A program made the position numbers and the translations under genes. From Alloacidobacterium dinghuense (lineage in GTDB: Bacteria; Acidobacteriota; Terriglobia; Terriglobales; Acidobacteriaceae), in assembly GCF_014274465.1 (NCBI RefSeq), contig NZ_CP060394.1, positions 6,076,001 to 6,140,000 on the forward strand: a stretch of DNA of 64,000 nucleotides, in the 5' to 3' direction. The number at the start of each line of letters is the position of its first letter. The stretch's first letter is position 1. This document shows positions 18,332-26,282 of this stretch, piece after piece. The notes below the pieces were generated by a model. The model ran no database searches. It saw nothing but the letters and a program-made list of their open reading frames with translations, and was not told the DNA's origin.

Positions 18332-20025
18332 TCTGCAACTCCATGTGGAACTGGCGCCAGCGGCAAATCTCTCTCGACTGCCTCGATATAGTCGCCAGAT
18401 AAGCGATTGCGCAGTTCCTCTTCCGTGTGTCGTCCGAAGTAGGTCCGCAGATTATCACCCGGCTCCCGTTCTGCTAGATAAGTCCGCAACAATCGCTCCA
18501 ATGCAGCCGGAACCTCCGTAGCAGGTACGCGATAACCAACAGGACGCGCTACCGCCGCATGCCTGCCAACCGCGCCGCCCACGCAGAAATAGTAGGCATC
18601 TACCAGTTTGCCGTTGTGCTTGATCTTCTTGCCTTCAAGCCCGATATCGGCGATCCAGTGCTGTCCGCACCCGTTCGGACAGCCCGTTACATGCAGTTTC
18701 AGCTGTTCATTGAATTGCGGGACGCGTTCTTCGAGTTCGTCCACGAGCCAGCGCGCAAAACCTTTGGTCTCCGTAATCGCAAGCTTGCAGAACTCCGTGC
18801 CGGTGCAGGCAATTGCGCCGCGCCAGAAGGTCGAGCCTTCAACCCGCAAGCCAATCTTGTGAATCTCACGCGCCAGCTCTCCCGCTTCTTCAGTCGGCAC
18901 GTTAACGAAGATCAGATTCTGCATGACCGTTGTGCGCAACTCGCCTGTACCGTAGCGTTCCGCAAGCTCCGCGGCTGCCGCCAACTGATCGCCCGTGAGC
19001 CGTCCGCGCAGCACCGATGCGCCCACATAGCTGAATCCACGCTGCCTTTGCCGATGAATGCCCACGTGATCGCGCAGAATGTCTTCCGGTGCATGCTCGT
19101 CAACGCCCCGATCAAGCCTGTACCCAAGACGTGATTCCAACTCGCGCAGAAAACTCTCCGCCGTCCATCCCTCACGCATGAAGAGATACTTCAGCCGCGC
19201 CCGATCCCGGCTCTCGCGCAATCCTTGCTGATCGCGGAAAATCTCCGTCACTCTTCGTGCCACATCCAGCGCTTGTTCCGGCTTGATAAACGCGTCGAGC
19301 CTTATCGCCAGATGCGGTTCATTGGAAAGGCCACCACCCACGCGCAGCGAATACCCAACCTCGTTGCCGCGACGAACTCCTGTCAGCGCAACGTCATTAA
19401 TTTCAGGATAGTTGCACCACACCGAGCAGCCGGAAACGGACATCTTGAACTTGCGCGGCAGATTATAAAACTCAGGATTTGCCGTGAGTTGATGCGCAAC
19501 TTCTACCGCGAGTGGGGAAGCATCCAGAATCTCATCGTGCGCAATTCCCGCCAGCGGGCAGCCGGTAACATTACGCACCACGTCACCGCAAGCGCCCTTT
19601 GGTGAAAGCCCGACCACAGTCAGCTGGTCCACAATTTCCGGCAGCGATTCAATCGTCAGCCAATGCAGTTGAATATTCTGCCGGACAGTGATATCGGCCA
19701 GGTTCCGCGCATGCTTTTTCGTAATGTCGGCAATTACGCGCAGTTGATCGGAACGCAGAATCCCGTTCGGAATGCCGACGCGCATCATGAAGTACTCGGT
19801 GGCCAGACCTTCGCCGCCTTTGCCGCCCACGGCGCCCACGCCATCGCCCTGCGTGTACACGCCCCACCACTTGAAGTAGGCTGAAGCCCACTCCGGCACC
19901 ACGCTCGCCCGTCCCTGGCGGGCAAACTCGCGCACTTCGTTGAACGCCTCCCACGGATTCTTCTCGCGCTTCAGGCGTTCTATCTTCTGTGCTTTGGTTT
20001 CTTTTGGTGCAGCAGTGTCGGTCAT
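18328..20025 (-). CDS. Ferredoxin-type sulfite/nitrite reductase (siroheme and 4Fe-4S)
   Basis: A 565-residue hemoprotein that performs a six-electron reduction of sulfite to sulfide or nitrite to ammonia. Two nitrite/sulfite-reductase ferredoxin-like half domains and two siroheme/4Fe-4S domains alternate. The cluster and siroheme ligands are C407-x5-C413 (ACTGTEFC) and C449-x3-C453 (TGCPNGCG). An NVTGCP motif is near residue 152 and a VSGCSVWCNYPEIN segment near 198. Sequence alone does not separate the two activities. The Cys-rich leader peptide upstream, the siroheme synthase downstream and the convergent TauE permease favour assimilatory sulfite reduction for cysteine synthesis. Confidence 0.9.
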   Translation of the reverse strand: MTDTAAPKETKAQKIERLKREKNPWEAFNEVREFARQGRASVVPEWASAYFKWWGVYTQGDGVGAVGGKGGEGLATEYFMMRVGIPNGILRSDQLRVIADITKKHARNLADITVRQNIQLHWLTIESLPEIVDQLTVVGLSPKGACGDVVRNVTGCPLAGIAHDEILDASPLAVEVAHQLTANPEFYNLPRKFKMSVSGCSVWCNYPEINDVALTGVRRGNEVGYSLRVGGGLSNEPHLAIRLDAFIKPEQALDVARRVTEIFRDQQGLRESRDRARLKYLFMREGWTAESFLRELESRLGYRLDRGVDEHAPEDILRDHVGIHRQRQRGFSYVGASVLRGRLTGDQLAAAAELAERYGTGELRTTVMQNLIFVNVPTEEAGELAREIHKIGLRVEGSTFWRGAIACTGTEFCKLAITETKGFARWLVDELEERVPQFNEQLKLHVTGCPNGCGQHWIADIGLEGKKIKHNGKLVDAYYFCVGGAVGRHAAVARPVGYRVPATEVPAALERLLRTYLAEREPGDNLRTYFGRHTEEELRNRLSGDYIEAVERDLPLAPVPHGVAE

Positions 20026-20045
20026 CGCGTTTCCCTGTTCTGGAG

Positions 20046-20088
20046 AAATAAAAAACCCGCGTCAGTCTGAGCTGATACGCGGGCTTTA
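20046..20088 (-). terminator. Intrinsic terminator and overlapping antiterminator arm in the sulfite-reductase leader
   Basis: On the minus strand CCCGCGT (20077-20083) pairs with ACGCGGG (20056-20062), and TTTTTTATTT follows (20046-20055), 20 bases before the reductase start. The segment TAAAGCCCG (20080-20088) overlaps the 5' stem. It can instead pair with CGGACTTTG (20130-20138) in the last codons of the leader ORF, eight pairs including one G-U plus one A-C mismatch. The two structures exclude each other. That is the design of a transcription attenuator rather than a plain terminator of the receptor gene upstream. Confidence 0.72.
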
Positions 20089-20120
20089 TGTGAAACCTGA
20101 AACTTAGCTGTTAGCTGAGG

Positions 20121-20192
20121 TCATTCACTCAAAGTCCGGCGCACGCAGATACAACATCCGCAACAGAGCACCGGAATAGTCGAGTGAGACAT
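20121..20192 (-). CDS. Polycysteine leader peptide (23 aa) of the sulfite-reductase operon
   Basis: A 23-codon ORF from ATG at 20192 to TGA at 20121. Its centre reads LCCGCCIC, placing five Cys in seven codons (residues 10, 11, 13, 14, 16). A candidate promoter predicts transcription starting at the A of the ATG, so it is likely leaderless. It lies between the receptor gene and the terminator ahead of sulfite reductase. Scarce Cys-tRNA would stall the ribosome on the Cys run, leaving the last codons free to form the antiterminator. Polycysteine leaderless ORFs that attenuate sulfur operons are known in mycobacteria; a case here is inference from sequence. Confidence 0.72.
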   Translation of the reverse strand: MSHSTIPVLCCGCCICVRRTLSE

Positions 20193-20198
20193 AGATAA

Positions 20199-20227
20199 AG
20201 GGTAGCGGTTTGGCAGAGCCGAGTCAA
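20199..20227 (-). promoter_or_regulatory. Candidate promoter of the cysteine leader / sulfite-reductase operon
   Basis: TTGACT (20222-20227) and TACCCT (20199-20204) are separated by exactly 17 bases. The seventh base after the -10 is the A of the leader ATG. The -35 matches consensus at 5 of 6 positions, the -10 at only 3 of 6. Confidence 0.5.
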
Positions 20228-20252
20228 GAAGAGACTGCCTCTGCCGCCATAT

Positions 20253-23165
20253 TTAGAAGTTGAAGGCAGCTTCCAGAAAGATGCTGCGGTTGCCTGCCGT
20301 CGGCGGCCCAAAGAAGCCTCCCGCCAGCGATTGTGATTTATCAAAGAAGGGCGACAACAGCGTGCCGTTCGGTGTGCCAAGATTCTGATGGTTCAGGATG
20401 TTAGCTCCGAAAGCCGTCAGCGTCAGGTTGTACTTGCGCGACACCGAAGCGTCCAGCCTTCCCGGACCACCCGTATTGCCGCTCAAGCCCGAAAAGCCAC
20501 GTCCACGTCCACCGCCGCCGCCACCCGGGCCGCCGCCACCTGGCCCGGGCCCCTCAATCTTCGGCCCAAGGCCAATCACCTTGGCAACACGCATATTCAG
20601 ATTGATATTCGACGGTCCTGTGCCATATCCATAAGGAACAATCCGCTCATTCGTCCCAAGCGGATTTGTATTCAGGCAGCCGAACCGCGTCTCCACAACT
20701 CCCGCCTCGCTGCAACTCGCCGCAAATGTGGGACGCGCATTGAACTGGTTGTTCGCCGTCAGATCATTGCCGATCGTCAGGTTATACGGCGTTCCAGAGT
20801 TATACCCGAGGAACGGTGAGAACGACAGCGCCCACGGAGCCTGGAAATTTCCTAGAATGATGAACCGGTTGTGTATGTCAAAGGCCGAGCGCCCATAATC
20901 GAGCTTCGGATCGTGCGCGTTCGAAAGAAATGAGTTTACCCCGCCCGTGTTGCTGCGCGCATTGTTGTACACATAGAACCCGAAAAAGCTGAGCCGCCGG
21001 AAGCGCGCCCTGCCGCTGGCAATCAACTGGCTCTGCCGGTAAAAACCGCCCGATTGATACGTGTACAGGTTCTCGCTCGGCGGTGCCAGATTCACAGCGT
21101 CCGCATACGTCCCGCTGGACGCGTCCCAGAACGGAGCGCTAATGTTGTTTGTCCAATATTGGTGTACCCCTTGGCTGTAAAGATAGGTCACGTTGGCAGT
21201 CGCATTTTTCGTAATCTGCCGATCGAGGCCGATGGCGCCTTGCATATCCACAGCAGCGCGGAAATGCGAGTCGATCTGGTAGTACGTCGGCGCAGGATTC
21301 GTATTAGGCTGGTTCGAATCAAACGACTGAATCACAATCTGCTGGTTCGAGACCCCGCCATTGACCGGCACATTGTGATGAATCGTATAGATCACAAAAG
21401 GCGTGCTGCCGCCGCCACCAAAGCTATTCGCGACACCCCAGCGCTGATAGAACCATCCGTAACCCGCGCGCAGCACCGTCTTGGCTGGCTTCTTACCACC
21501 GCCGTCGAGCGCGTATGCAAACGAGAGCCGTGGAGCCCAGCTATTGATGTCGTGGATATAGTTCTGCGCCTCCCAACGTAGCCCGTAGCTCAGCGTAAAG
21601 CGCGGATTGATCTTCCAGTCATCCTGATAAAACAGGCCGGAATCAAACAGCGTGGCGCGCGCCGTGTACGCGTTGTTGTTCACCACCGTGTATTGAAACC
21701 TCTGTGGCTGGTTGTTCAAGTAGTCCGTAAGCGACTGGTAGGTGTACAGTCCGTTCGTTCCCGCGTTGGTATAGTTGGCGTCGCGCGTAGCCCGCAATCT
21801 CGCGCCAAAGTTCAGCGAGTGCGCTCCTTCAGCCGCCGTGAAGTAATCCTGCAATTCGAAATAGTCCTGGTTATCGCGCAGCGTCCCGTTATTACTACCG
21901 CCCGAAGTAAAGGCTCCCTGCACAGAAATCGTCGGATCAGTCGAAAGCGGGGTCTGCTGTGCCCGCGTGCGCGTGTACTCAAAGCGCATATCGTTCACGA
22001 CCCTAGGACTCATCACCCAGCTGTTGCTGATCTGAATTTCATTTTCGATATTGTGCGTGTTGTATCCAACCGTCGGCAGGCTGGTCGTCCCGATACCCGC
22101 GTTTGACTGTGTGTTGCGCGTAAAGTCGTAGCGAACCGTCAAGGTGTCCGCCTGGCCCAACTGGATGTCAAAGCGCGGTGCAATATCAATGCGGGTGCTC
22201 GGATTACTAACGGTGGTATTCAAATACTGAGGATTATTCGGATCAGTCGTCGTCGCTGGATTCACTGCATCCACCACGCTCACGTTCTGAATATTGCGCC
22301 CAAAGGCATTCAGGAAAAACGAGGTGTTCTTTGTGAGCGATGCGCCGATATTCCCGTTCAGAAAATAAGTGTAGTAATCCGGAAACGGAATCTTCGGCTG
22401 TCCCGGCTGCAGGTTCGAATTCAGAATTGGGTTCGCCGCGTTAAAGGCCGAAGTCGTCCCGCGCACATTGATGCTTCCATGCAGTTTGTCCGTACCAGGC
22501 TTGGTCAGAATTTCAATGCGCCCATAGCCGAGCCGGTCATACTGCGCAGAAAACGGATTCTGGTTCACGCGAATTTCGCGGATCGACGACTTTGGTGGAA
22601 GCTGCCCGCCGGTAAATCCATCGATATAAATCTGACCGCCATTTGGTCCCGCCGAAGGCCCGGCCAGCGCCTGCAACTCATTCTGCAGTTCATCGGGATC
22701 GTCTGACAGCGCATCCAAATCCTTGCCTTTCAGCACAACCGCATTGGCGTTGCTGTCCGGGCTTGTATCGACCGTCGTGCTCTCGGCCTGCACCTGCACC
22801 TGCTGCTGCTCAACTGCGATCGCCAGCGGCACGTCGAACTGCTTCGTCTGTCCTGCGCCAACCGAGATAGCTTTCGAATTCGACGAAGCAAAGCCCTGCG
22901 CATTCGCGATGACGATATACGTGCCCGGTGTCAGATTGTTGACCTGATACGTGCCGCCCGCATTCGACGTCACCGTGGCAACGGTGTGACCATCCGGCGT
23001 CGTCAGGCTTACATTCGCATTTGGAATCACTGCGCCCGATGGGTCAGTCACCTGTCCGCGCACAGAACCTTTCGCCGCCTGCGCCAATAACCGGCTCGCG
23101 GAAGCAAGACTCAACAGCAGAACCAGCAAGATAGAAAAATAGCGTATTAGAACTCTTTGCTTCAC
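20253..23165 (-). CDS. TonB-dependent receptor, Oar-like, carboxypeptidase-regulatory N-terminus
   Basis: A 970-residue outer-membrane protein. A signal peptide (FSILLVLLLSLASASRLLA) precedes a carboxypeptidase-regulatory-like beta-sandwich (GSVRGQVTDPSGAVIPNANV, residues ~33-115). A plug-like region (~130-260, with GQIYIDGFTGGQLPPKSSI) and a long beta-barrel follow, ending in the aromatic-terminal AAFNF. A glycine-rich insert (GPGGGGPGGGGGGRGRG) sits near residue 875, where most relatives have a short turn. Such receptors import large nutrients in Acidobacteriota. The substrate is unknown. It is 41 bases downstream of the DUF5666 gene, probably in one operon. Confidence 0.9.
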   Translation of the reverse strand: MKQRVLIRYFSILLVLLLSLASASRLLAQAAKGSVRGQVTDPSGAVIPNANVSLTTPDGHTVATVTSNAGGTYQVNNLTPGTYIVIANAQGFASSNSKAISVGAGQTKQFDVPLAIAVEQQQVQVQAESTTVDTSPDSNANAVVLKGKDLDALSDDPDELQNELQALAGPSAGPNGGQIYIDGFTGGQLPPKSSIREIRVNQNPFSAQYDRLGYGRIEILTKPGTDKLHGSINVRGTTSAFNAANPILNSNLQPGQPKIPFPDYYTYFLNGNIGASLTKNTSFFLNAFGRNIQNVSVVDAVNPATTTDPNNPQYLNTTVSNPSTRIDIAPRFDIQLGQADTLTVRYDFTRNTQSNAGIGTTSLPTVGYNTHNIENEIQISNSWVMSPRVVNDMRFEYTRTRAQQTPLSTDPTISVQGAFTSGGSNNGTLRDNQDYFELQDYFTAAEGAHSLNFGARLRATRDANYTNAGTNGLYTYQSLTDYLNNQPQRFQYTVVNNNAYTARATLFDSGLFYQDDWKINPRFTLSYGLRWEAQNYIHDINSWAPRLSFAYALDGGGKKPAKTVLRAGYGWFYQRWGVANSFGGGGSTPFVIYTIHHNVPVNGGVSNQQIVIQSFDSNQPNTNPAPTYYQIDSHFRAAVDMQGAIGLDRQITKNATANVTYLYSQGVHQYWTNNISAPFWDASSGTYADAVNLAPPSENLYTYQSGGFYRQSQLIASGRARFRRLSFFGFYVYNNARSNTGGVNSFLSNAHDPKLDYGRSAFDIHNRFIILGNFQAPWALSFSPFLGYNSGTPYNLTIGNDLTANNQFNARPTFAASCSEAGVVETRFGCLNTNPLGTNERIVPYGYGTGPSNINLNMRVAKVIGLGPKIEGPGPGGGGPGGGGGGRGRGFSGLSGNTGGPGRLDASVSRKYNLTLTAFGANILNHQNLGTPNGTLLSPFFDKSQSLAGGFFGPPTAGNRSIFLEAAFNF

Positions 23166-23206
23166 AAATTCTCCAAGAGTTTCAACGATTAGACGTAAAG
23201 TTGTGC

Positions 23207-24376
23207 TTACTGTTGCGCGGCCGCCGCGGAATCCCCGCCGCCGCCGAGACTCCAGGAAGAAGAAAATAGGCTCTGGCTTGCTTTGGTCGAAGCCTGGAGC
23301 ATGGGTTCAACACCGGCAAGCAGCGTGATCGCCGTAGCCGTGTCGCTTGCGCCTTCGGTTGCGACAATCATCACCGCGTCGCCAGGATGCAGATCGGTAA
23401 GCTGCACACTCGGCGCGCGTTGCAGCATCTGCGAAAGATCTCCACGCTGGCCGCCTGCTCTGCCGCTGCCCATTCCGCCGCCATTGCCCGCAACAGGCTG
23501 CGCGCTGGCGGAAACCGGCTGTTCGCTGCCGCCCGATGCACCCTTAAACCGTGCTGCAATTCCTTGTGCCATCTCGGGCGCGAGTTTGTGCAATTGCGAA
23601 TCCGGCGTGAAGCGAACCACAACCGGCTTCTTGGTAATGAGATCGGTGACCGTCAACGTTTGTCCGGCAGTATTCACGCTCGCTACCATCGCAGCAATAT
23701 TCCGGAACGAGCCAGCGACAATCTCATCCGCATTGACTTCAGTCCCGTCAGTATTACGATCACCGCGTGCCCGCAATTGGTCGCCCGGTTTGATCTGGTC
23801 GAGCGAAGAAACTTTGGCATCATCGAATTTCACCGAATCCGGCGCATACCGTCGCACAATCGTCTTCGGCGTCGTGTGAATCGTATAAGTCCGCGACCCG
23901 GCCGTGACCACAACCGTTCCGGCTGCTGCATCAACAGACTTCACAATCCCGCCCAAGCCGCGCTTCTGCCAGTCCTCGCGGTCCTGCTGCTGCTTCTGCG
24001 CGATGTCACTCTTCTTCATCGCGATCACAGCCTGCGCGGAATACGTATTCTCCGCGGACCCGGGAGTCGCCCGCACCAGCACCCGGTCGCCAATCGTCAG
24101 ATCCTGAGCCTTGATCGGCGTCGCGCTGCTCAAATCCTTCTGCCCCGGCTCCGTGCGCACAATGCGCGTTGCATCGCTGACCGTAATTGTGGAGACGACA
24201 CCTGCATCGGACTTGATTGTGATCGCATCGCCGCTCACAGCCGTCACCGTTCCCAGCAGCCGCGCCGTCGATGCCGGGGCTGTCTGGCTCGCTTCCGCAA
24301 GTGCCGGAAAACTAACGGCGGTTAACCCGGCCGATGCCAGTAAGCTGAGCGCGAGCGATGTCTTCACAAAGGGCAT
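23207..24376 (-). CDS. Exported DUF5666-type repeat protein, paired with a TonB receptor
   Basis: A 389-residue secreted protein. The start at 24376 gives a standard signal peptide (basic PFVK, hydrophobic LALSLLASAGLTAV, cleavage near FPALAEA). Several small beta units of ~60-70 residues follow, with the recurring pattern 'G-T/V-V-x-A/S-V ... I/V-T-V ... T-x-I/V-V-R' (LLGTVTAVSGDAITI, LGGIVKSVDAAAGTVVV, IAAMVASVNTAGQTLTV). This is the DUF5666 style. A Gly/Arg-rich stretch (NGGGMGSGRAGGQRG) and a low-complexity C-terminus follow. Its function is unknown. The conserved-looking adjacency to the receptor suggests a periplasmic or surface role with it. Confidence 0.68.
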   Translation of the reverse strand: MPFVKTSLALSLLASAGLTAVSFPALAEASQTAPASTARLLGTVTAVSGDAITIKSDAGVVSTITVSDATRIVRTEPGQKDLSSATPIKAQDLTIGDRVLVRATPGSAENTYSAQAVIAMKKSDIAQKQQQDREDWQKRGLGGIVKSVDAAAGTVVVTAGSRTYTIHTTPKTIVRRYAPDSVKFDDAKVSSLDQIKPGDQLRARGDRNTDGTEVNADEIVAGSFRNIAAMVASVNTAGQTLTVTDLITKKPVVVRFTPDSQLHKLAPEMAQGIAARFKGASGGSEQPVSASAQPVAGNGGGMGSGRAGGQRGDLSQMLQRAPSVQLTDLHPGDAVMIVATEGASDTATAITLLAGVEPMLQASTKASQSLFSSSWSLGGGGDSAAAAQQ

Positions 24377-24480
24377 AAGTAGATAGATGTCAATATCTTT
24401 CAGGAAGAGATCTTCTTCGGGGCCTAAACGACAGACGTGAGCCCACATTTGAAAGTTTCAAGCCTGATTCTAGCGTGAGC

Positions 24481-24488
24481 AACCGGTT
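24481..24488. promoter_or_regulatory. LacI-type operator-like palindrome AACCGGTT
   Basis: An 8-base perfect palindrome AACCGGTT lies in GCAACCGGTTAC, between the DUF5666 gene and the sugar MFS gene. This is the CG-centred form bound by LacI/GalR regulators. It is 160 bases before the chosen MFS start. The regulator is not adjacent. Confidence 0.35.
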
Positions 24489-24647
24489 ACATGGCCCAAA
24501 ATCTGTGTCCCGGCATTGTTTCCAGTGTTTGCCACGCGCCAGCCGTTGCCCGGTGAGTTTATGATCAGCGTTGGCCTTAGTGCAGCCTGCATCTCAGGCA
24601 GACAGGGCCAGCACAGATTGCGTCATTTTGAGGGGTTTGGAAACGGC

Positions 24648-25949
24648 ATGGCGATCACAAACGTAAGCAGCTCTTCGGTCACAACCCACGCTCCCGGTGG
24701 AACCAACAGAAGTGCCATGGCGATGGTCACCACGCTCTTCTTCATGTGGGGCTTTCTTACTTCGCTCAATGACATCCTCATCCCGCATCTCAAGTCCATC
24801 TTTTCTCTCAACTACGCAGAAGCCATGCTCGTGCAGTTCGTCTTCTTTTGCGCCTACGCCGCTTTCGGGATCCCCTCAGGCAAAGTCGTCGAATGGATCG
24901 GCTATCAGCGGACCATGGTCGCTGGCCTCTTCACCATGTGCGTCGGAGCGCTGCTCTTCATCCCCGCCGCCAGCGTCCCTTCGTTCGCGCTTTTCCTCGC
25001 AGCACTGATCGTGCTCGCTGCGGGCATAACAGCGCTGCAAGTGGCAGCGAACCCGTATGTGTCCGTTCTCGGGCCGGCTGAGACCGCATCCAGCCGCCTG
25101 AATCTGACGCAGGCGTTCAATTCGCTGGGCACTGTCATCGGTCCGCTTCTCGGCGGTCTGCTGATTCTCGGCAAGGCAGCAAAGCACACAGAGGACGTAA
25201 GCACGCTCTCTCCGCAGGAACTCCACCTTTACCGTCTGCAGGAAGCAGCAACCGTCAAGTTCCCCTATGTGGCCATCGCTCTCGCGCTCGTCATCCTCGG
25301 TTTGGCCATCGCTCTCTTCAAGTTCCCACGTCTCGACGCGACCAAAGACTACCGTCCAATGGGCGACAAGAAAGACAGCATGTGGCGTCATCGCCACGTC
25401 GTTCTCGGCGCTGTAGGAATCTTCGTCTACGTCGGTGCAGAAGTCGCGATCGGCAGCTTCCTCATCAACTACTTCGGTCAAAAGGAAATCGGCGGCCTCA
25501 CCCCGCTCGCAGCCTCAGCCCTCGTGCCTTTCTATTGGGGAGGCGCGATGATCGGCCGCTTCATCGGCTCAGCCATTCTGCAAAAGGTGCAGACGGGAAA
25601 GCTGCTGGCGCTTTGCGCCGTTGTCGCCGCCCTACTGGTCATTACCTCCATGCTCACCTTCGGCCACGTCGCCATCTGGAGCATCCTGCTCGTCGGCCTC
25701 TTCAACTCCATCATGTTCCCCAGCATCTTCACCCTGGGCATCGCCGAAATGGGCCCGCTCACCGGCGAGGCCTCCGGTCTTCTAGTCACCGCCATCGTCG
25801 GCGGAGCCATCATTCCCGAAATTCAAGGCATCCTCGCCGACCACATCGGCATTCACCACGCCTTCGTCCTGCCCATCCTTTGCTACCTCTTCATCGCCTA
25901 CTACGGACTGAAGGGCTCAAAAGTACTCTCCTCTGAGTCAACGTATTAA
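24648..25949 (+). CDS. Sugar MFS permease, FHS family (FucP/GluP-like)
   Basis: A 433-residue sugar:proton symporter with 12 predicted helices. FHS-family features are FFMWGFLTSLNDILIPHLK in the first helix (the Asn-Asp pair is typical of fucose/glucose permeases) and VQVAANPYV-like LQVAANPYVSVLGP in the fourth-fifth helix region. LTQAFNSLGTVIGPLLGG follows. The start at 24648 is chosen because the preceding in-frame residues are hydrophilic and uncharacteristic; GGAAACGGC precedes the ATG. It probably feeds the isomerase and Gfo/Idh/MocA enzymes downstream. Confidence 0.88.
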   Translation: MAITNVSSSSVTTHAPGGTNRSAMAMVTTLFFMWGFLTSLNDILIPHLKSIFSLNYAEAMLVQFVFFCAYAAFGIPSGKVVEWIGYQRTMVAGLFTMCVGALLFIPAASVPSFALFLAALIVLAAGITALQVAANPYVSVLGPAETASSRLNLTQAFNSLGTVIGPLLGGLLILGKAAKHTEDVSTLSPQELHLYRLQEAATVKFPYVAIALALVILGLAIALFKFPRLDATKDYRPMGDKKDSMWRHRHVVLGAVGIFVYVGAEVAIGSFLINYFGQKEIGGLTPLAASALVPFYWGGAMIGRFIGSAILQKVQTGKLLALCAVVAALLVITSMLTFGHVAIWSILLVGLFNSIMFPSIFTLGIAEMGPLTGEASGLLVTAIVGGAIIPEIQGILADHIGIHHAFVLPILCYLFIAYYGLKGSKVLSSESTY

Positions 25950-26282
25950 GCTAGCCGGGTGCCCCATCCTTTCGCGCAGTTTGCGAAAGGGTGGGAGAGC
26001 ACGCGGAGCCGAAGGACCTGCTTCTTCTTTGCTGTAGCACGGAAAAGGGTGCCCCATCCTATGCGAAGCATAGGGTGGGAAAGCAACACCTCCAACCAGC
26101 CATCATTCTGAGCGCGCAATCCGCGCAGCCTGTCCTGAGCGGAGTCGAAGGAAGAATCCCCACGGTGCGAACACGCCACAACAGCGAAGAACACTCAGCC
26201 ATCCGCGAAGTGACTACCCACAAGACCACCACCCTTGATACCCTTGCGCAATGGAATCGTTGCCACCGGAGAACGACACGCA
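25950..26282. repeat. Intergenic repeat block with two GGGTGCCCC stem-loops (copies A and B)
   Basis: This 333-base gap contains no gene. Copy A (25957-26000) starts eight bases after the MFS stop and pairs CCCATCCTTTCGC with GCGAAAGGGTGGG. Copy B (26047-26082) keeps the flanks GGGTGCCCCATCC and GGGTGGGA but has the different stem ATGC/GCAT. Between them is a GAAGGACCTGCTTCT-to-GCACG module that also precedes copies D and E. After B come TCATTCTGAGCGCGC and CCTGAGCGGAGTCGAAGG modules. All copies are in the same orientation as the genes. Confidence 0.8.

Noticed and set aside
20046-20083. Simple terminator of the 970-aa TonB receptor
   Set aside because: It lies about 170 bases after that stop, beyond a promoter-like sequence and the Cys-rich ORF, and its 5' arm has an alternative partner in the ORF. 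An attenuator explains more.
21295-21330. tRNA T-arm-like GGTTCGAATC
   Set aside because: It lies inside the TonB receptor coding sequence and no cloverleaf can be formed around it. No tRNA or rRNA was found in the window.
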